From Armatimonadota bacterium (GTDB lineage: Bacteria; Armatimonadota; UBA5829; DTJY01): 64,000 nucleotides of DNA. Below, piece by piece: positions 34,991 through 43,333 of the stretch. Under the pieces are notes generated by a model. The model saw only the letters and a list, made by a program, of their open reading frames with translations. It did no database searches and was not told the origin of the DNA. The first letter of the stretch is position 1; every line of letters starts with the position of its first letter. The translations under genes and the position numbers were made by a program. The stretch covers positions 1-64,000 of the forward strand of contig JARYMF010000001.1 in NCBI GenBank assembly GCA_029907255.1, read 5' to 3'.

Positions 34991-35318
34991 CGAAGAGGAA
35001 AAAAGTGTTCTAATCAGCGTTCTTGCAGGCATAGGTATAGGAGCAATCGTTGGGGCGGCAGTCGGGCTTTTGTTCGCACCCAAAGCTGGCTCGGAGACGC
35101 GCGAGGATATAAAGAAAGCTGCGGACGACCTGAAAGCAAAAGCGCAAGATGTAGTTCAAGAGCTATCTACATCAGCTGAGGAGCTTGTCTCGAAGAGCAA
35201 GGACCTTATTGAGGCTACCCGTGAAAAGGTTCAACAGGCAATTGAGGCAGGCAAGCGAGCAATGGCTGAGAAGAGGAATGAATTAGAAAGAAAAGGCGAG
35301 GAGTCAGCCGAAGCCTAA
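34983..35318 (+). CDS. YtxH-like small membrane protein
   Basis: 111 residues from GTG 34983, chosen because AGGAGG lies 8 bases upstream and it overlaps the DUF948 stop; the frame is open further back (to 34908) without homology. A glycine-rich membrane segment (VLAGIGIGAIVGAAVGLLFAP) is followed by KAGSETREDIKK, the standard YtxH pattern, then a long charged helical tail. YtxH proteins are general-stress proteins of unknown mechanism. Confidence 0.85.
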   Translation: MSNEEEKSVLISVLAGIGIGAIVGAAVGLLFAPKAGSETREDIKKAADDLKAKAQDVVQELSTSAEELVSKSKDLIEATREKVQQAIEAGKRAMAEKRNELERKGEESAEA

Positions 35319-35326
35319 TAAAAAGC

Positions 35327-35352
35327 GTGTAAACTGGGCTAAATATGGGAAA
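35327..35352 (+). promoter_or_regulatory. Possible alternative-sigma (SigB/SigF-type) promoter before rsbV
   Basis: GTGTAA (35327-35332), 14 bases, GGGAAA (35347-35352) approaches the SigB-type consensus GTTTAA-N12-14-GGGTAT. It lies 42 bases before the rsbV-like ATG and would allow autoregulation by the encoded sigma factor. Match is partial (5/6 and 4/6). Confidence 0.35.
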
Positions 35353-35393
35353 AACTTATTTGGCCATCTGATTCCAAAGAAAGGCGGCGAAAC

Positions 35394-35753
35394 ATGAATC
35401 TGAGGCTGGAGACACGTTCTGTTGATTCGAAGGTTTCAATAATAGATTTGCAGGGCGAGATTGATGTTTTTACCGCTCCCCAGCTGAAACAACGGATACT
35501 TGAAATGCTTGATCAAGGGGTAATTCATCTCATAGTAAACCTTTCGGGCGTCGAGTATCTGGACAGTGCAGCATTGGGAGTGTTAATTGGTGGATTGAAG
35601 CGACTTCGAGAGCGGGATGGAAGCCTAAGTATCATATGCCCGAATATGCGGATAAAACGCATCTTTGAGATTACAGGTCTAGACAAGATTTTTGACATAT
35701 ATGCGACTGAGGGTGAAGCGGTAAAATCGCTCAAAGCGAAGGAGGTCAGCTAA
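35394..35753 (+). CDS. rsbV: Anti-sigma factor antagonist (STAS domain, RsbV/SpoIIAA type)
   Basis: 119 residues, one STAS domain. The phosphorylatable Ser58 is present in EYLDSAALGVL, at the same number as in SpoIIAA; the residues after it are AlaAla instead of SerGly. When unphosphorylated, such proteins bind the RsbW-type anti-sigma and free the sigma factor. It is followed without a gap by the rsbW-like gene and then the sigma gene, the standard order. Confidence 0.92.
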   Translation: MNLRLETRSVDSKVSIIDLQGEIDVFTAPQLKQRILEMLDQGVIHLIVNLSGVEYLDSAALGVLIGGLKRLRERDGSLSIICPNMRIKRIFEITGLDKIFDIYATEGEAVKSLKAKEVS

Positions 35754-36182
35754 GTGTCTCTTAACGGCCAGTCCGACGTCGTCGAGCTAAGAATACCATG
35801 CAAGCCGGAATTCGTCAGCGTTGCAAGGTTGGCGATTCTTGGGATTGCTAGTAGAATGCAGCTTTCATATGACGAAGTGGAGGATGTGCGGCTTGCGGTT
35901 GGCGAGGCTTGTACGACAGCCGTCGAACGGGCTAAGAACGCTGCCAAAACCGATACTTATATCAACATACGAAGCGAAATCTCAAATTCCAAACTAACCA
36001 TCGAAGTTGAAGATGAGGTTCCTACTGCTGAAATTCGCCCTTCGGAAGAGGCAGCTTCGCCTGAGAATATAGATGAGCAAAGCCTGGGGGCTTTGCTGAT
36101 GGAGCTGCTTGTTGACGAAATCCAAATCGAACAAACCCCTAAGGGCGGCACACTCGTTCGCATGGTAAAATATGCAGGATAA
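35754..36182 (+). CDS. rsbW: RsbW/SpoIIAB-like anti-sigma factor with a degenerate ATP site
   Basis: 142 residues, GTG start directly after the rsbV stop. The overall layout is a GHKL-type anti-sigma kinase: SRMQLSYDEVEDVRLAVGEA covers the N-terminal helix region and ALLMELLVDEIQIE the C-terminal part. However, in the N-box EACTNAV reads EACTTAV (Thr55 where SpoIIAB has the Mg-binding Asn50), and the G1 box, normally D.G.GF, reads EDEVPTAEI without glycines. It may bind sigma but not phosphorylate the STAS protein, or use another phosphorylation route. Confidence 0.85.
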   Translation: MSLNGQSDVVELRIPCKPEFVSVARLAILGIASRMQLSYDEVEDVRLAVGEACTTAVERAKNAAKTDTYINIRSEISNSKLTIEVEDEVPTAEIRPSEEAASPENIDEQSLGALLMELLVDEIQIEQTPKGGTLVRMVKYAG

Positions 36183-36187
36183 ATAAT

Positions 36188-36961
36188 ATGGCTCCACGAA
36201 AGAAAAGCGAAGCCGCTATTCAAACGGACGACGATGCCGAGGCCCTTTTTGAAGAATATGCCCGCACAAGGGATCCTAAAATCCGCGATCGGCTGGTTTT
36301 GATGCACCAAAACCTGGTTCGGTTTCTGGCCGGGAAGTTTGTTAACCGAGGAGAGCCGATTGAGGACTTAGTCCAAGTGGGCACTATTGGGCTCATCAAC
36401 GCTATTGACCGCTTTGACCCCAAGCGGGGCACGAAGTTCTCAACCTACGCCACTCCTACAATAGTCGGCGAAATTAGGCGTTACTTCCGCGACAAAGCTT
36501 GGAGTCTGAAAGTTCCGCGACGGCTCCAGGAGTTGAATCTGGCGGCGAACAAGGCGGCTGAAGAGCTATCACAAAAGTTGGGAAGACCGCCAACTATCCA
36601 GGAGATTGCGGAAGCAGTGAATGCTACTGAGCAAGAGACTCTTGAGGCAATCGAACTAGGAAACGCCTATGACGCAATCTCGCTTGATAGCAAGCTTGAG
36701 CATGAAAGCGATTCTTCGCCTCTTAGCTTGTCCGAGTTTGTAGGAGATATAGACGGTTCGCTTGACAACATCGAGAGATACGGAGACCTCAACCAGGCAA
36801 TTGATTGTTTAGACCAGCGTGAGAAGTCCATTATTTACCTGAGATTCTTCAAAGATATGTCACAAACTGAGGTTGCCAAAAGGCTGAATATTTCACAGAT
36901 GCACGTATCCCGTCTTCAGCAAAAAGCCCTAAAGCGGCTCAGGGAGCTTCTCGCCGATTAA
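36188..36961 (+). CDS. sigB: Alternative sigma factor, SigB/SigF family
   Basis: 257 residues with regions 2 (LVRFLAGKFVNRGEPIEDLV, FDPKRGTKFSTYATPTIVGE), 3 (VPRRLQELN, LGRPPTIQEIAEAVNAT) and 4 (LDQREKSIIYLRFFKDMSQT, then the HTH VAKRLNISQMHVSRLQQKAL). It is the SigB/SigF/SigG-type group-3 sigma used for stress or development. Third gene of the partner-switching cassette, 5 bases after the anti-sigma gene. No spore genes are near, so a general stress role is more likely. Confidence 0.94.
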   Translation: MAPRKKSEAAIQTDDDAEALFEEYARTRDPKIRDRLVLMHQNLVRFLAGKFVNRGEPIEDLVQVGTIGLINAIDRFDPKRGTKFSTYATPTIVGEIRRYFRDKAWSLKVPRRLQELNLAANKAAEELSQKLGRPPTIQEIAEAVNATEQETLEAIELGNAYDAISLDSKLEHESDSSPLSLSEFVGDIDGSLDNIERYGDLNQAIDCLDQREKSIIYLRFFKDMSQTEVAKRLNISQMHVSRLQQKALKRLRELLAD

Positions 36962-37037
36962 TATCCGTTTAATAGCGAGGATACAACCGCCACCTTTTGG
37001 GACTTCAATTCTTCCTTCTGAAGGACAACTCGGTTTG

Positions 37038-37067
37038 TTGACAATATATTTTCAAAGTAACTACTAT
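37038..37067 (+). promoter_or_regulatory. Promoter of the AI-2E family transporter gene
   Basis: TTGACA (37038-37043), 18 bases, TACTAT (37062-37067), with a start about 25 bases before the ATG. It separates this gene from the sigma operon. Confidence 0.6.
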
Positions 37068-37100
37068 TGGTGAAAGTTTACACTTGAATGGTGTATAACC

Positions 37101-38216
37101 ATGAAAGCGTCGCCTTGGTACTATGTTTCGATAGTTCTTCTTATACTAGTTGTTATTGCTGCGTTGGTTCTCGCTGGTGCATTTTTGTTGGCTGTTCGCG
37201 GCGTTCTGCCGCCATTTATCATTGCATTTGTAATTGCCTGGTTGCTAGACCCTCTTCTTGGAAGGCTTCAGAAACATAAGGTGCCTAGAATTGCGGCAGT
37301 AGCTGGAGTCTATATCCTATTCCTTGCTCTTTTCGTTTTGGGGATACTTTTCATTGTGCCTATTATTGTTAAACAAGCCCAGGACTTAGCAAGAGACATC
37401 CCGCATCAATACGCTCGCTTTCAAGATTTTCTTACTGCATTTATGCAAAAACATCAGATTCTACTAGAAAGATTGCAGCTGCCAACAACTCTGCAAGAAG
37501 CTTTTAGCAGGTATAGCAGTCGGATTGCACCGATAACAAAGTCTGCAATTCAAGCTTTGAGTCATTGGTTGCTAGAAAACCTCTCGAAAGCAATATGGCT
37601 TATCTTAATACCGCTATCGGCATTTTATTTCTTAAACGATATGGAGCGTATACGGAGCAAGTCTGTGCTTATTGTGCCGAAACAATATCGGGTGCGAGTA
37701 ATCGAAGTTGCTTCACGAGTCGGGCAGGTATTCAGTAGTTATGTTCGTGGATTAATAATCGTTTGTCTACTATACAGCATTGGTACAACCGTTATTCTAG
37801 CGGCTATAGGTCTTAAATATGGGATTATCCTTGGTCTTCTCGCAGGCGTACTATACGCTGTGCCATACGTAGGCGCCATCACCATAACATTGCTTGTATT
37901 TCTTGTGGGTTTGGCGACGTACCAGCAAGGAGCATTTGCGCATGCTGTTTTTGCAGGCGTTTTAATGGTGGCTTTAAATCAAACCTTCGATTTGGTAATC
38001 ACACCGAGGATACTGGGGAAGTCAGTTGGACTACACCCTGTTCTTAGTCTAATGGCACTGGTAGCAGGTGGCCAACTATTTGGCATTGTGGGTATGATTC
38101 TTGCAGTTCCATTTGCGGCAAGCATTCAGGAAGTTGTTTTTGAATTCTTCCCGGAACTCAAAGACAAGGAAAGTAAGAAGCGCAAAGGCCATAAGAATAG
38201 CAAAAAGCAAGGCTAG
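37101..38216 (+). CDS. AI-2E family transporter (PerM/YtvI-like) membrane protein
   Basis: 371 residues with about eight transmembrane helices and a central cytoplasmic domain, the common UPF0118 layout. Motifs PPFIIAFVIAWLLDPLLGRL near the start, LIPLSAFYFLNDMERIR, GLKYGIILGLLAGVLYAVPY and KSVGLHPVLSLMALVAGGQLF are typical. Members export autoinducer-2 or Na+/H+ exchange; the substrate is open. The C-terminus is Lys-rich. Confidence 0.93.
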   Translation: MKASPWYYVSIVLLILVVIAALVLAGAFLLAVRGVLPPFIIAFVIAWLLDPLLGRLQKHKVPRIAAVAGVYILFLALFVLGILFIVPIIVKQAQDLARDIPHQYARFQDFLTAFMQKHQILLERLQLPTTLQEAFSRYSSRIAPITKSAIQALSHWLLENLSKAIWLILIPLSAFYFLNDMERIRSKSVLIVPKQYRVRVIEVASRVGQVFSSYVRGLIIVCLLYSIGTTVILAAIGLKYGIILGLLAGVLYAVPYVGAITITLLVFLVGLATYQQGAFAHAVFAGVLMVALNQTFDLVITPRILGKSVGLHPVLSLMALVAGGQLFGIVGMILAVPFAASIQEVVFEFFPELKDKESKKRKGHKNSKKQG

Positions 38217-38290
38217 TATTTCAACGAGCCTCTTTCTCCCCCTAGATTAGTAAAATTCCATTAAATGGGTAATACATTTGGGGAAGAATC

Positions 38291-39022
38291 ATGTTAATCC
38301 AGCTTATTGCATACAGCACGACAGCAGGTCTCGCTACTCTTGCGGGGGCGATTGCGGTATTGGCAAGAGGGCCTCTGAGACGCAAAACCGTGGCTAGAAT
38401 GATGGGTTTTGGCTCAGGGGTTCTTACTGGCGCCGCTTTTCTTCATCTCATCCCAAGTTCGGTGGAGCGGTCGCCAATTATCGCTGGAGCGGCAATGGTA
38501 ATCAGCTTCTTAATTTTTATAGCAATTGAGCATGTGGTAGTCATCCGCGCGCACCCGCATGCAGCACATCATCCGATTGGTCGAGTGGAAGCTATTGGCA
38601 TTGTGGGTTTTATAGCGTTGACTGTGCATAGCCTTGTGGATGGTGTGGCTATTGCTGCGGGTTTCCGTGTTTCCCACGAGTTGGGGTTGGCAGCGGCGGT
38701 TGCGGTAATTGCTCACGAAGTTCCGGAAGGTATAACCTCAGTATCCGTCTTCACGGCTGCAAATTACGCACGCAAGTTGACTCTTATCCTGTCTTCAATT
38801 GTTGCCTTGGCAACGCCAGGAGCTGCACTTGTGTCGTGGTTTTGGACGAGGGGGATTTCCCAAGAAGCGCTAGCATTTCTATTAGCATTTGCCGCAGGTT
38901 CGTTTATTTACGTCCCAGCCGCAGATATTCTACCTCGACTGCATGAAGAGCGAGATATTCCTTCGTTTCTTTATCTCCTGCTAGGTGTTACAATACCTGT
39001 GGTGCTTTTATTCTTAGAATAA
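38291..39022 (+). CDS. ZIP family divalent metal transporter
   Basis: 243 residues, eight predicted helices. The metal-translocation motifs HSLVDGVAIAAG and HEVPEG are intact, and a His-rich loop (HPHAAHHPIG) lies between helices 3 and 4. Likely takes up zinc or iron, or handles related metals. Start ATG 38291 has GGGGAAG upstream. Its stop is 7 bases from the convergent glpD stop. Confidence 0.92.
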   Translation: MLIQLIAYSTTAGLATLAGAIAVLARGPLRRKTVARMMGFGSGVLTGAAFLHLIPSSVERSPIIAGAAMVISFLIFIAIEHVVVIRAHPHAAHHPIGRVEAIGIVGFIALTVHSLVDGVAIAAGFRVSHELGLAAAVAVIAHEVPEGITSVSVFTAANYARKLTLILSSIVALATPGAALVSWFWTRGISQEALAFLLAFAAGSFIYVPAADILPRLHEERDIPSFLYLLLGVTIPVVLLFLE

Positions 39023-39029
39023 CAGATGT

Positions 39030-40592
39030 TTATTCGACAATGTATCCCTTTGCGATTTTCTCATACTCGGCTAACTGCTTTTTGCACCAGCTTTCGTCTC
39101 GCCCCAGCTCGGCAGCCATAATCTTAGCCACCGTTGGTGCCATCTCAACGCTGGTTCGTGCACCATGAAGCAATGCACGTGTCCTCCGAGAAAGTACATC
39201 TTCAACCGTTCGAGCCATTTCGTTTCTAACAGCCCAGACGATTTCTCCTATAAGATAAGGCATTTTAGGATGAATACGCTTCCCATACTCAGGTTTTTCA
39301 TTAAGCAACGATTGAAGCGCTGGAGCGTCTGCCCCATAAATGCTTAGATTTCCGAAGCGTTCAGCATTCTTATGGAAGCCGTGAATTGGAAGACTGGCGG
39401 TAACACATTCTCTAGCTTCTAGGTTTCCCAGCAGGATGGCTTGGTCTACGACATCCTGCGCCATCTTTCTATAGGTTGTCCACTTGCCGCCCGCGATTGT
39501 GATTAGGCCTGATTGAGAGATATGTACAACATGGTCGCGTGATAGTGCAGCCGTACTTTCGACATCCGCTGAAGCCACTAGCGGCCGAATCCCTACAAAG
39601 ACGCTTAGAACATCGCTTTCGTTTGGGTCCTTGCTTAAGTAGCGCGCAGCATGGCATAGCAGAAAGTCAATTTCTTCTTTAAAAGGCTTTGGCTCAACGG
39701 GAACATCATCAATCGGAGTGTCTGTAGTACCAATAACTACGGTATTGTGCCATGGAATGGCAAACATGACACGGCCGTCGTCGGTATGCGGTACCATAAT
39801 TGCTGAGTCTCCAGGAAGGAATGATCTATCAAGAACAATATGCACGCCTTGACTTGGACTAATGATTGGTTTTGCTTCCGGATTGTCGAGCCGGCGAATT
39901 GTATCGGCAAAAGGGCCTGTGGCGTTAACAACTACCTTCCCACGAATCTCGAGGATTTCGCCGGTCTCAAGGTCCACAACCTTGATACCATCTACAACGC
40001 CATCTGATTTTAGAAGTCCTGTTACTTCTGCATAATTAACTAGGATTGCTCCCTGCTCGGCGGCTGTTTGTGCCATGTTTATGATAAGACGGGCATCGTC
40101 AAACTGTCCGTCGTAATAAATCACGCCTCCGCGAAGGCTTTTCGTTTCGATGGTAGGAATTCTAGCCAGAGTTTCGTCATGTGAGAGAAGGCGGGAACGC
40201 CCGAATCCCTGCCTGCCAGCCATAATATCGTAAACCTTAAGACCAAACCCATAGAATCCCCCTTCCCACCAATCATAACGTGGAACTACGAAAGGCAAGT
40301 CATGGACAAGGTGGGGGGCATTTTGTCTAAGGAGTCCTCGCTCACGAAGTGCTTCAAGAACCAAGGAGATGTTTCCTTGCTGAAGATACCGCACCCCGCC
40401 GTGGGCAAGCTTGGTGCTTCGACTTGACGTTCCTTTGCCAAAGTCGTACTTCTCTACGAGCACAGTGCGATAGCCTCGGGATGCTGCATCAATAGCAATC
40501 CCAATTCCAGTGGCTCCTCCTCCGATTACCACTATATCCCAACAATCAGGAAAGTTCTTGATTTGCTTAAGCATTTGACCGCGGTCTAACAT
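39030..40592 (-). CDS. glpD: Aerobic glycerol-3-phosphate dehydrogenase
   Basis: 520 residues; membrane-associated FAD enzyme oxidising glycerol-3-phosphate to dihydroxyacetone phosphate and feeding electrons to quinone. FAD motif VVIGGGATGIGIAIDAASRG, then GTSSRSTKLAHGGVRYLQQG, MFAIPWHNTVVIGTTDTP and AGGKWTTYRKMAQDVVD are all typical of GlpD/GlpA. GGGAGA precedes the ATG. No glpK or glpF is near. A -10/-35 pair lies at 40614-40642. Confidence 0.95.
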   Translation of the reverse strand: MLDRGQMLKQIKNFPDCWDIVVIGGGATGIGIAIDAASRGYRTVLVEKYDFGKGTSSRSTKLAHGGVRYLQQGNISLVLEALRERGLLRQNAPHLVHDLPFVVPRYDWWEGGFYGFGLKVYDIMAGRQGFGRSRLLSHDETLARIPTIETKSLRGGVIYYDGQFDDARLIINMAQTAAEQGAILVNYAEVTGLLKSDGVVDGIKVVDLETGEILEIRGKVVVNATGPFADTIRRLDNPEAKPIISPSQGVHIVLDRSFLPGDSAIMVPHTDDGRVMFAIPWHNTVVIGTTDTPIDDVPVEPKPFKEEIDFLLCHAARYLSKDPNESDVLSVFVGIRPLVASADVESTAALSRDHVVHISQSGLITIAGGKWTTYRKMAQDVVDQAILLGNLEARECVTASLPIHGFHKNAERFGNLSIYGADAPALQSLLNEKPEYGKRIHPKMPYLIGEIVWAVRNEMARTVEDVLSRRTRALLHGARTSVEMAPTVAKIMAAELGRDESWCKKQLAEYEKIAKGYIVE

Positions 40593-40613
40593 ATTCGCTT
40601 TCTCCCTTCTGAA

Positions 40614-40642
40614 ATTATACAGACATCACAATCTGTGGTCTA
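40614..40642 (-). promoter_or_regulatory. Promoter of glpD
   Basis: On the minus strand TAGACC (40642-40637) and a perfect TATAAT (40619-40614) are 17 bases apart. An ACAGA/TCTGT dyad sits in the spacer and may be a regulatory site. Confidence 0.55.
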
Positions 40643-40766
40643 TATAAGAAGGAGGTTTTGTCTTGTCGAATGCTTAAAGAAAAAACAGAATGCTTGCTTT
40701 TCGATAGGAAGTTTGGAAGGCCTGTTGCAAACCGAGGAATTATGTTTGTATTATGCACTGCGATAC

Positions 40767-40795
40767 TTGAAATTTCCAAAATTGCATGTTATACT
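40767..40795 (+). promoter_or_regulatory. Promoter of the rpsB operon
   Basis: TTGAAA (40767-40772), 17 bases, TATACT (40790-40795). The predicted start, about 40802, coincides with the first leader hairpin, leaving a leader of about 118 bases before the rpsB start at 40920. Confidence 0.7.
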
Positions 40796-40802
40796 AGTTT
40801 TC

Positions 40803-40860
40803 CATGACCTTAGGTCATGAAATTCGCACCCTTTTGGACCTCAGTCCGGGTGCCATTTTT
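40803..40860 (+). promoter_or_regulatory. rpsB leader: two hairpins with attenuator-like layout
   Basis: Hairpin 1 is CATGACC (40803-40809) with GGTCATG (40813-40819). Hairpin 2 is GCACCC (40826-40831) with GGGTGC (40848-40853), containing an inner GGAC/GTCC helix, followed by CATTTTTATG: a probable terminator. The AGGTC of hairpin 1 can instead pair with GACCT in hairpin 2 (40837-40841), giving mutually exclusive folds. This suits autoregulation of the operon by ribosomal protein S2, but no conserved S2-leader consensus was checked. Confidence 0.6.
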
Positions 40861-40919
40861 ATGTGGTCGGACCGAGGGTTGAAGAAAGGGGAGGCTTAAA
40901 ACCGAAAGGAGAAAGGCAA

Positions 40920-41813
40920 TTGAGTTCACTAACAATGAAAGAGCTCCTCGAGGCAGGAGTTCACTTTGGCCATCAGACCCGCAAATGGAACCCTAAGATG
41001 AAGCGGTATATCTATGGTGGCCGGAATGGAATCTACATCATCGATCTCCACCAAACTCTAAAGCTCTTCGAGGAAGCCAAGCAATTCATCCAAGAGGCCG
41101 TTGCGGCTGGCGAGATTGTGCTCTTCGTTGGCACAAAGAAGCAGGCACAAGAGGCAGTTGAAGAGTCGGCAAAGCGTGCTGGAATGTACTGGGTCAACCA
41201 GCGATGGTTGGGTGGTATGCTCACCAACTTCAAGACGATTCAGACAAGGATAGAGCGTCTAAATGAGTTAAAGAGGATGGCGGAGGATGGCACCCTCGAC
41301 AAGCTTCCTAAGAAGGAGGCGAAAAAGCTAAGGGACGAATTGGCAAAGCTAGAGAAGTTTCTTGGCGGGATAAAGGAAATGCCAAAACTTCCTGGCGTTG
41401 TCTACATCGTCGACCTAAAAAAGGAGCGGATTGCACTTCAAGAAGCACGAAAGCTAGAGATTCCTGTGGTTGCAATTGTAGATACAAACTGCGACCCCGA
41501 TGAAGTTACTTATCCAATACCTGGCAACGATGATGCTATTCGTGCAATCAAGCTAATCACCAGTAAGATAGCTGATGCCATCCTCGAAGTGCGACAAGTT
41601 GAGACCGAAGGCGAAGTGACAGAGGTCGAAGCGGCAGAGGAAGCCGAAGAAGTCGAGGAGCTGGAAGGTGAGGAGAAACCCGAAGCGTTAGCCGACGAGG
41701 ATCTCGTGATGGCTTTCGAGATGGGAGAAGAAGCACTCGAAGAGGAAGAGATTGGTGATGCGGAAAGCATCGCACGAAAATACGGCATTGAGATAAAAGA
41801 AGAGGAAGAGTAG
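40920..41813 (+). CDS. rpsB: 30S ribosomal protein S2 with acidic C-terminal extension
   Basis: 297 residues from TTG 40920, chosen because AAAGGAG is 8 bases upstream and the protein then begins [20 protein letters not shown]; the frame is open to 40863 but those codons lie in the leader. Typical S2 core: [51 protein letters not shown]. The last 65 residues or so are mostly Glu/Ala/Asp and absent from E. coli S2. First gene of the rpsB-tsf-pyrH-frr operon. Confidence 0.96.
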   Translation: MSSLTMKELLEAGVHFGHQTRKWNPKMKRYIYGGRNGIYIIDLHQTLKLFEEAKQFIQEAVAAGEIVLFVGTKKQAQEAVEESAKRAGMYWVNQRWLGGMLTNFKTIQTRIERLNELKRMAEDGTLDKLPKKEAKKLRDELAKLEKFLGGIKEMPKLPGVVYIVDLKKERIALQEARKLEIPVVAIVDTNCDPDEVTYPIPGNDDAIRAIKLITSKIADAILEVRQVETEGEVTEVEAAEEAEEVEELEGEEKPEALADEDLVMAFEMGEEALEEEEIGDAESIARKYGIEIKEEEE

Positions 41814-41823
41814 GTAGAATCTT

Positions 41824-42423
41824 ATGACAATCTCGGCAGATAAAGTTAAGGAACTAAGAGAAAGAACCGGCGCTGGCATGATGGAGTGCAAGAGAGCGCT
41901 CGAAGAAGCTGGTGGCGATATGGAGCGAGCTGCAAACATCCTGCGCGAGAAAGGAGCGGCTACCCTTTCAAAGCGTGAAGCAAAAGCTACCACAGAAGGC
42001 ACAATTGCTTGTTACGTTCACACTGGTGGAAAAATTGGTGTCTTAGTGGAGCTCGACTGCGAAACTGATTTCGTGGCCAAAACCGAAGAGTTTCAACAGC
42101 TCGCTCATGACATCGCAATGCAGATTGCTTGGAGTCAGCCAGAATACATCTCAAGGGAGGATATCCCACAAGAGCGTTTGGAACAGGAGCGTGAAATTCA
42201 TAGGCAGTGGGCTTTGAACCAAGGCAAGCCTGAAGCGGCATTGCCGAAAATTATAGAAGGCCGAATGGAGAAGTTCTACGCTACTGTCGTACTTATGGAC
42301 CAGCCGTTCATTAAGGATGAGACCAAAACAATCGCCGATCTAATTCATGAGAAAGTAGCAAAACTCAAGGAAAAGATCGTTGTTCGCAGGTTCGTCCGCT
42401 ACCGGGTTGGCGAGCTGGGCTAG
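41824..42423 (+). CDS. tsf: Translation elongation factor Ts
   Basis: 199 residues, the short form of EF-Ts that regenerates EF-Tu-GTP. N-terminal UBA-like VKELRERTGAGMMECKRALE, the core LVELDCETDFVAKTEEFQQL and QPFIKDE are all present; one of the two core subdomains is compact, as in many thermophile and chloroplast-like versions. Ten bases after rpsB. Confidence 0.96.
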   Translation: MTISADKVKELRERTGAGMMECKRALEEAGGDMERAANILREKGAATLSKREAKATTEGTIACYVHTGGKIGVLVELDCETDFVAKTEEFQQLAHDIAMQIAWSQPEYISREDIPQERLEQEREIHRQWALNQGKPEAALPKIIEGRMEKFYATVVLMDQPFIKDETKTIADLIHEKVAKLKEKIVVRRFVRYRVGELG

Positions 42424-42480
42424 GAGATTCCATCCCTTTCCTCCAAGAGGGTCTGCAGGATAGGGAATAAGGTTTGCAAG

Positions 42481-42536
42481 GGGATTGGCAAGCCGTTGGC
42501 AGTTTGTTGGGGCACCATTGACATAAAGTCAATCCC
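42481..42536 (+). other. Possible RNA structure between tsf and pyrH
   Basis: GGGATTG (42481-42487) and CAATCCC (42530-42536) can close a junction containing GCC/GGC and competing ATTGAC/GTCAAT hairpins. The 175-base gap (42424-42598) is long for this operon and holds no gene. No terminator T run is present. Confidence 0.3.
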
Positions 42537-42598
42537 ATAGCTGGAGGAGCGTCAAAATCCTTTTCGGACTTCTTTTGGGGGAGGGGTGGCTTAAAAAT

Positions 42599-43333
42599 AT
42601 GGGTTCAAATAAACTCAGGTGGAAAAGAGTCCTGCTTAAGCTCAGCGGCGAGGCATTTGCTGGTGATAAGGGCCAAAGGGGCATCAACCCGCTAGTTGTA
42701 AAAAACCTGGCCGAGGAGATAAAGGCAGCTCACGAATTGGGAATTGAGATTGCTGTCGTTGTAGGTGGCGGCAATATTATACGCGGCGGCAAAGCTTCGG
42801 AGAACGGAGTTGACCGCGCAACAGCCGACTATATGGGTATGCTTGCCACCGTGATAAACGCTTTGGCATTGCAAGAAGCATTAGAAAAGATTGGCATCAT
42901 GACGCGCGTTCAGACAGCAATCGAAATGCGCTCTGTCGCCGAGCCGTTTATTCGGCGAAGGGCAGTGCGTCACCTGGAGAAAGGTCGTGTCGTTATCTTT
43001 GCGGCAGGCACGGGAAATCCATTTTTTACAACAGATACAGCAGCTGCCTTGAGGGCTCTCGAAATACATGCCGACGTAGTTTTGAAGGCAACCGACGTTG
43101 ATGGCGTTTATGACCGAGATCCTAATGTCTGTCCAGACGCGAAAAAATACGAATCAATAGATTTTATGGAAGCCATCAATCGGGGACTTGGCATTATGGA
43201 CCTTACAGCTTTCACGTTGTGTAAGGAGAATAATCTTCCAATAGTTGTATTTGACATTACAAAACCGGGAAGCATTAAAAAGGCAGCTATGGGTGAACCG
43301 ATTGGAACGTATGTCGGGAGGGTAAAGTCATGA
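42599..43333 (+). CDS. pyrH: Uridylate kinase
   Basis: 244 residues from ATG 42599 (the frame extends to a TTG at 42575, not conserved). Hexameric UMP kinase of the amino-acid-kinase fold: [58 protein letters not shown] and [13 protein letters not shown]. It makes UDP for nucleotide synthesis. The ATG of frr overlaps its stop (ATGA). Confidence 0.96.
   Translation: MGSNKLRWKRVLLKLSGEAFAGDKGQRGINPLVVKNLAEEIKAAHELGIEIAVVVGGGNIIRGGKASENGVDRATADYMGMLATVINALALQEALEKIGIMTRVQTAIEMRSVAEPFIRRRAVRHLEKGRVVIFAAGTGNPFFTTDTAAALRALEIHADVVLKATDVDGVYDRDPNVCPDAKKYESIDFMEAINRGLGIMDLTAFTLCKENNLPIVVFDITKPGSIKKAAMGEPIGTYVGRVKS

Noticed and set aside
40863-40919. Longer start for rpsB
   Set aside because: Falls in the leader; TTG 40920 has a strong ribosome binding site and gives the standard S2 N-terminus.
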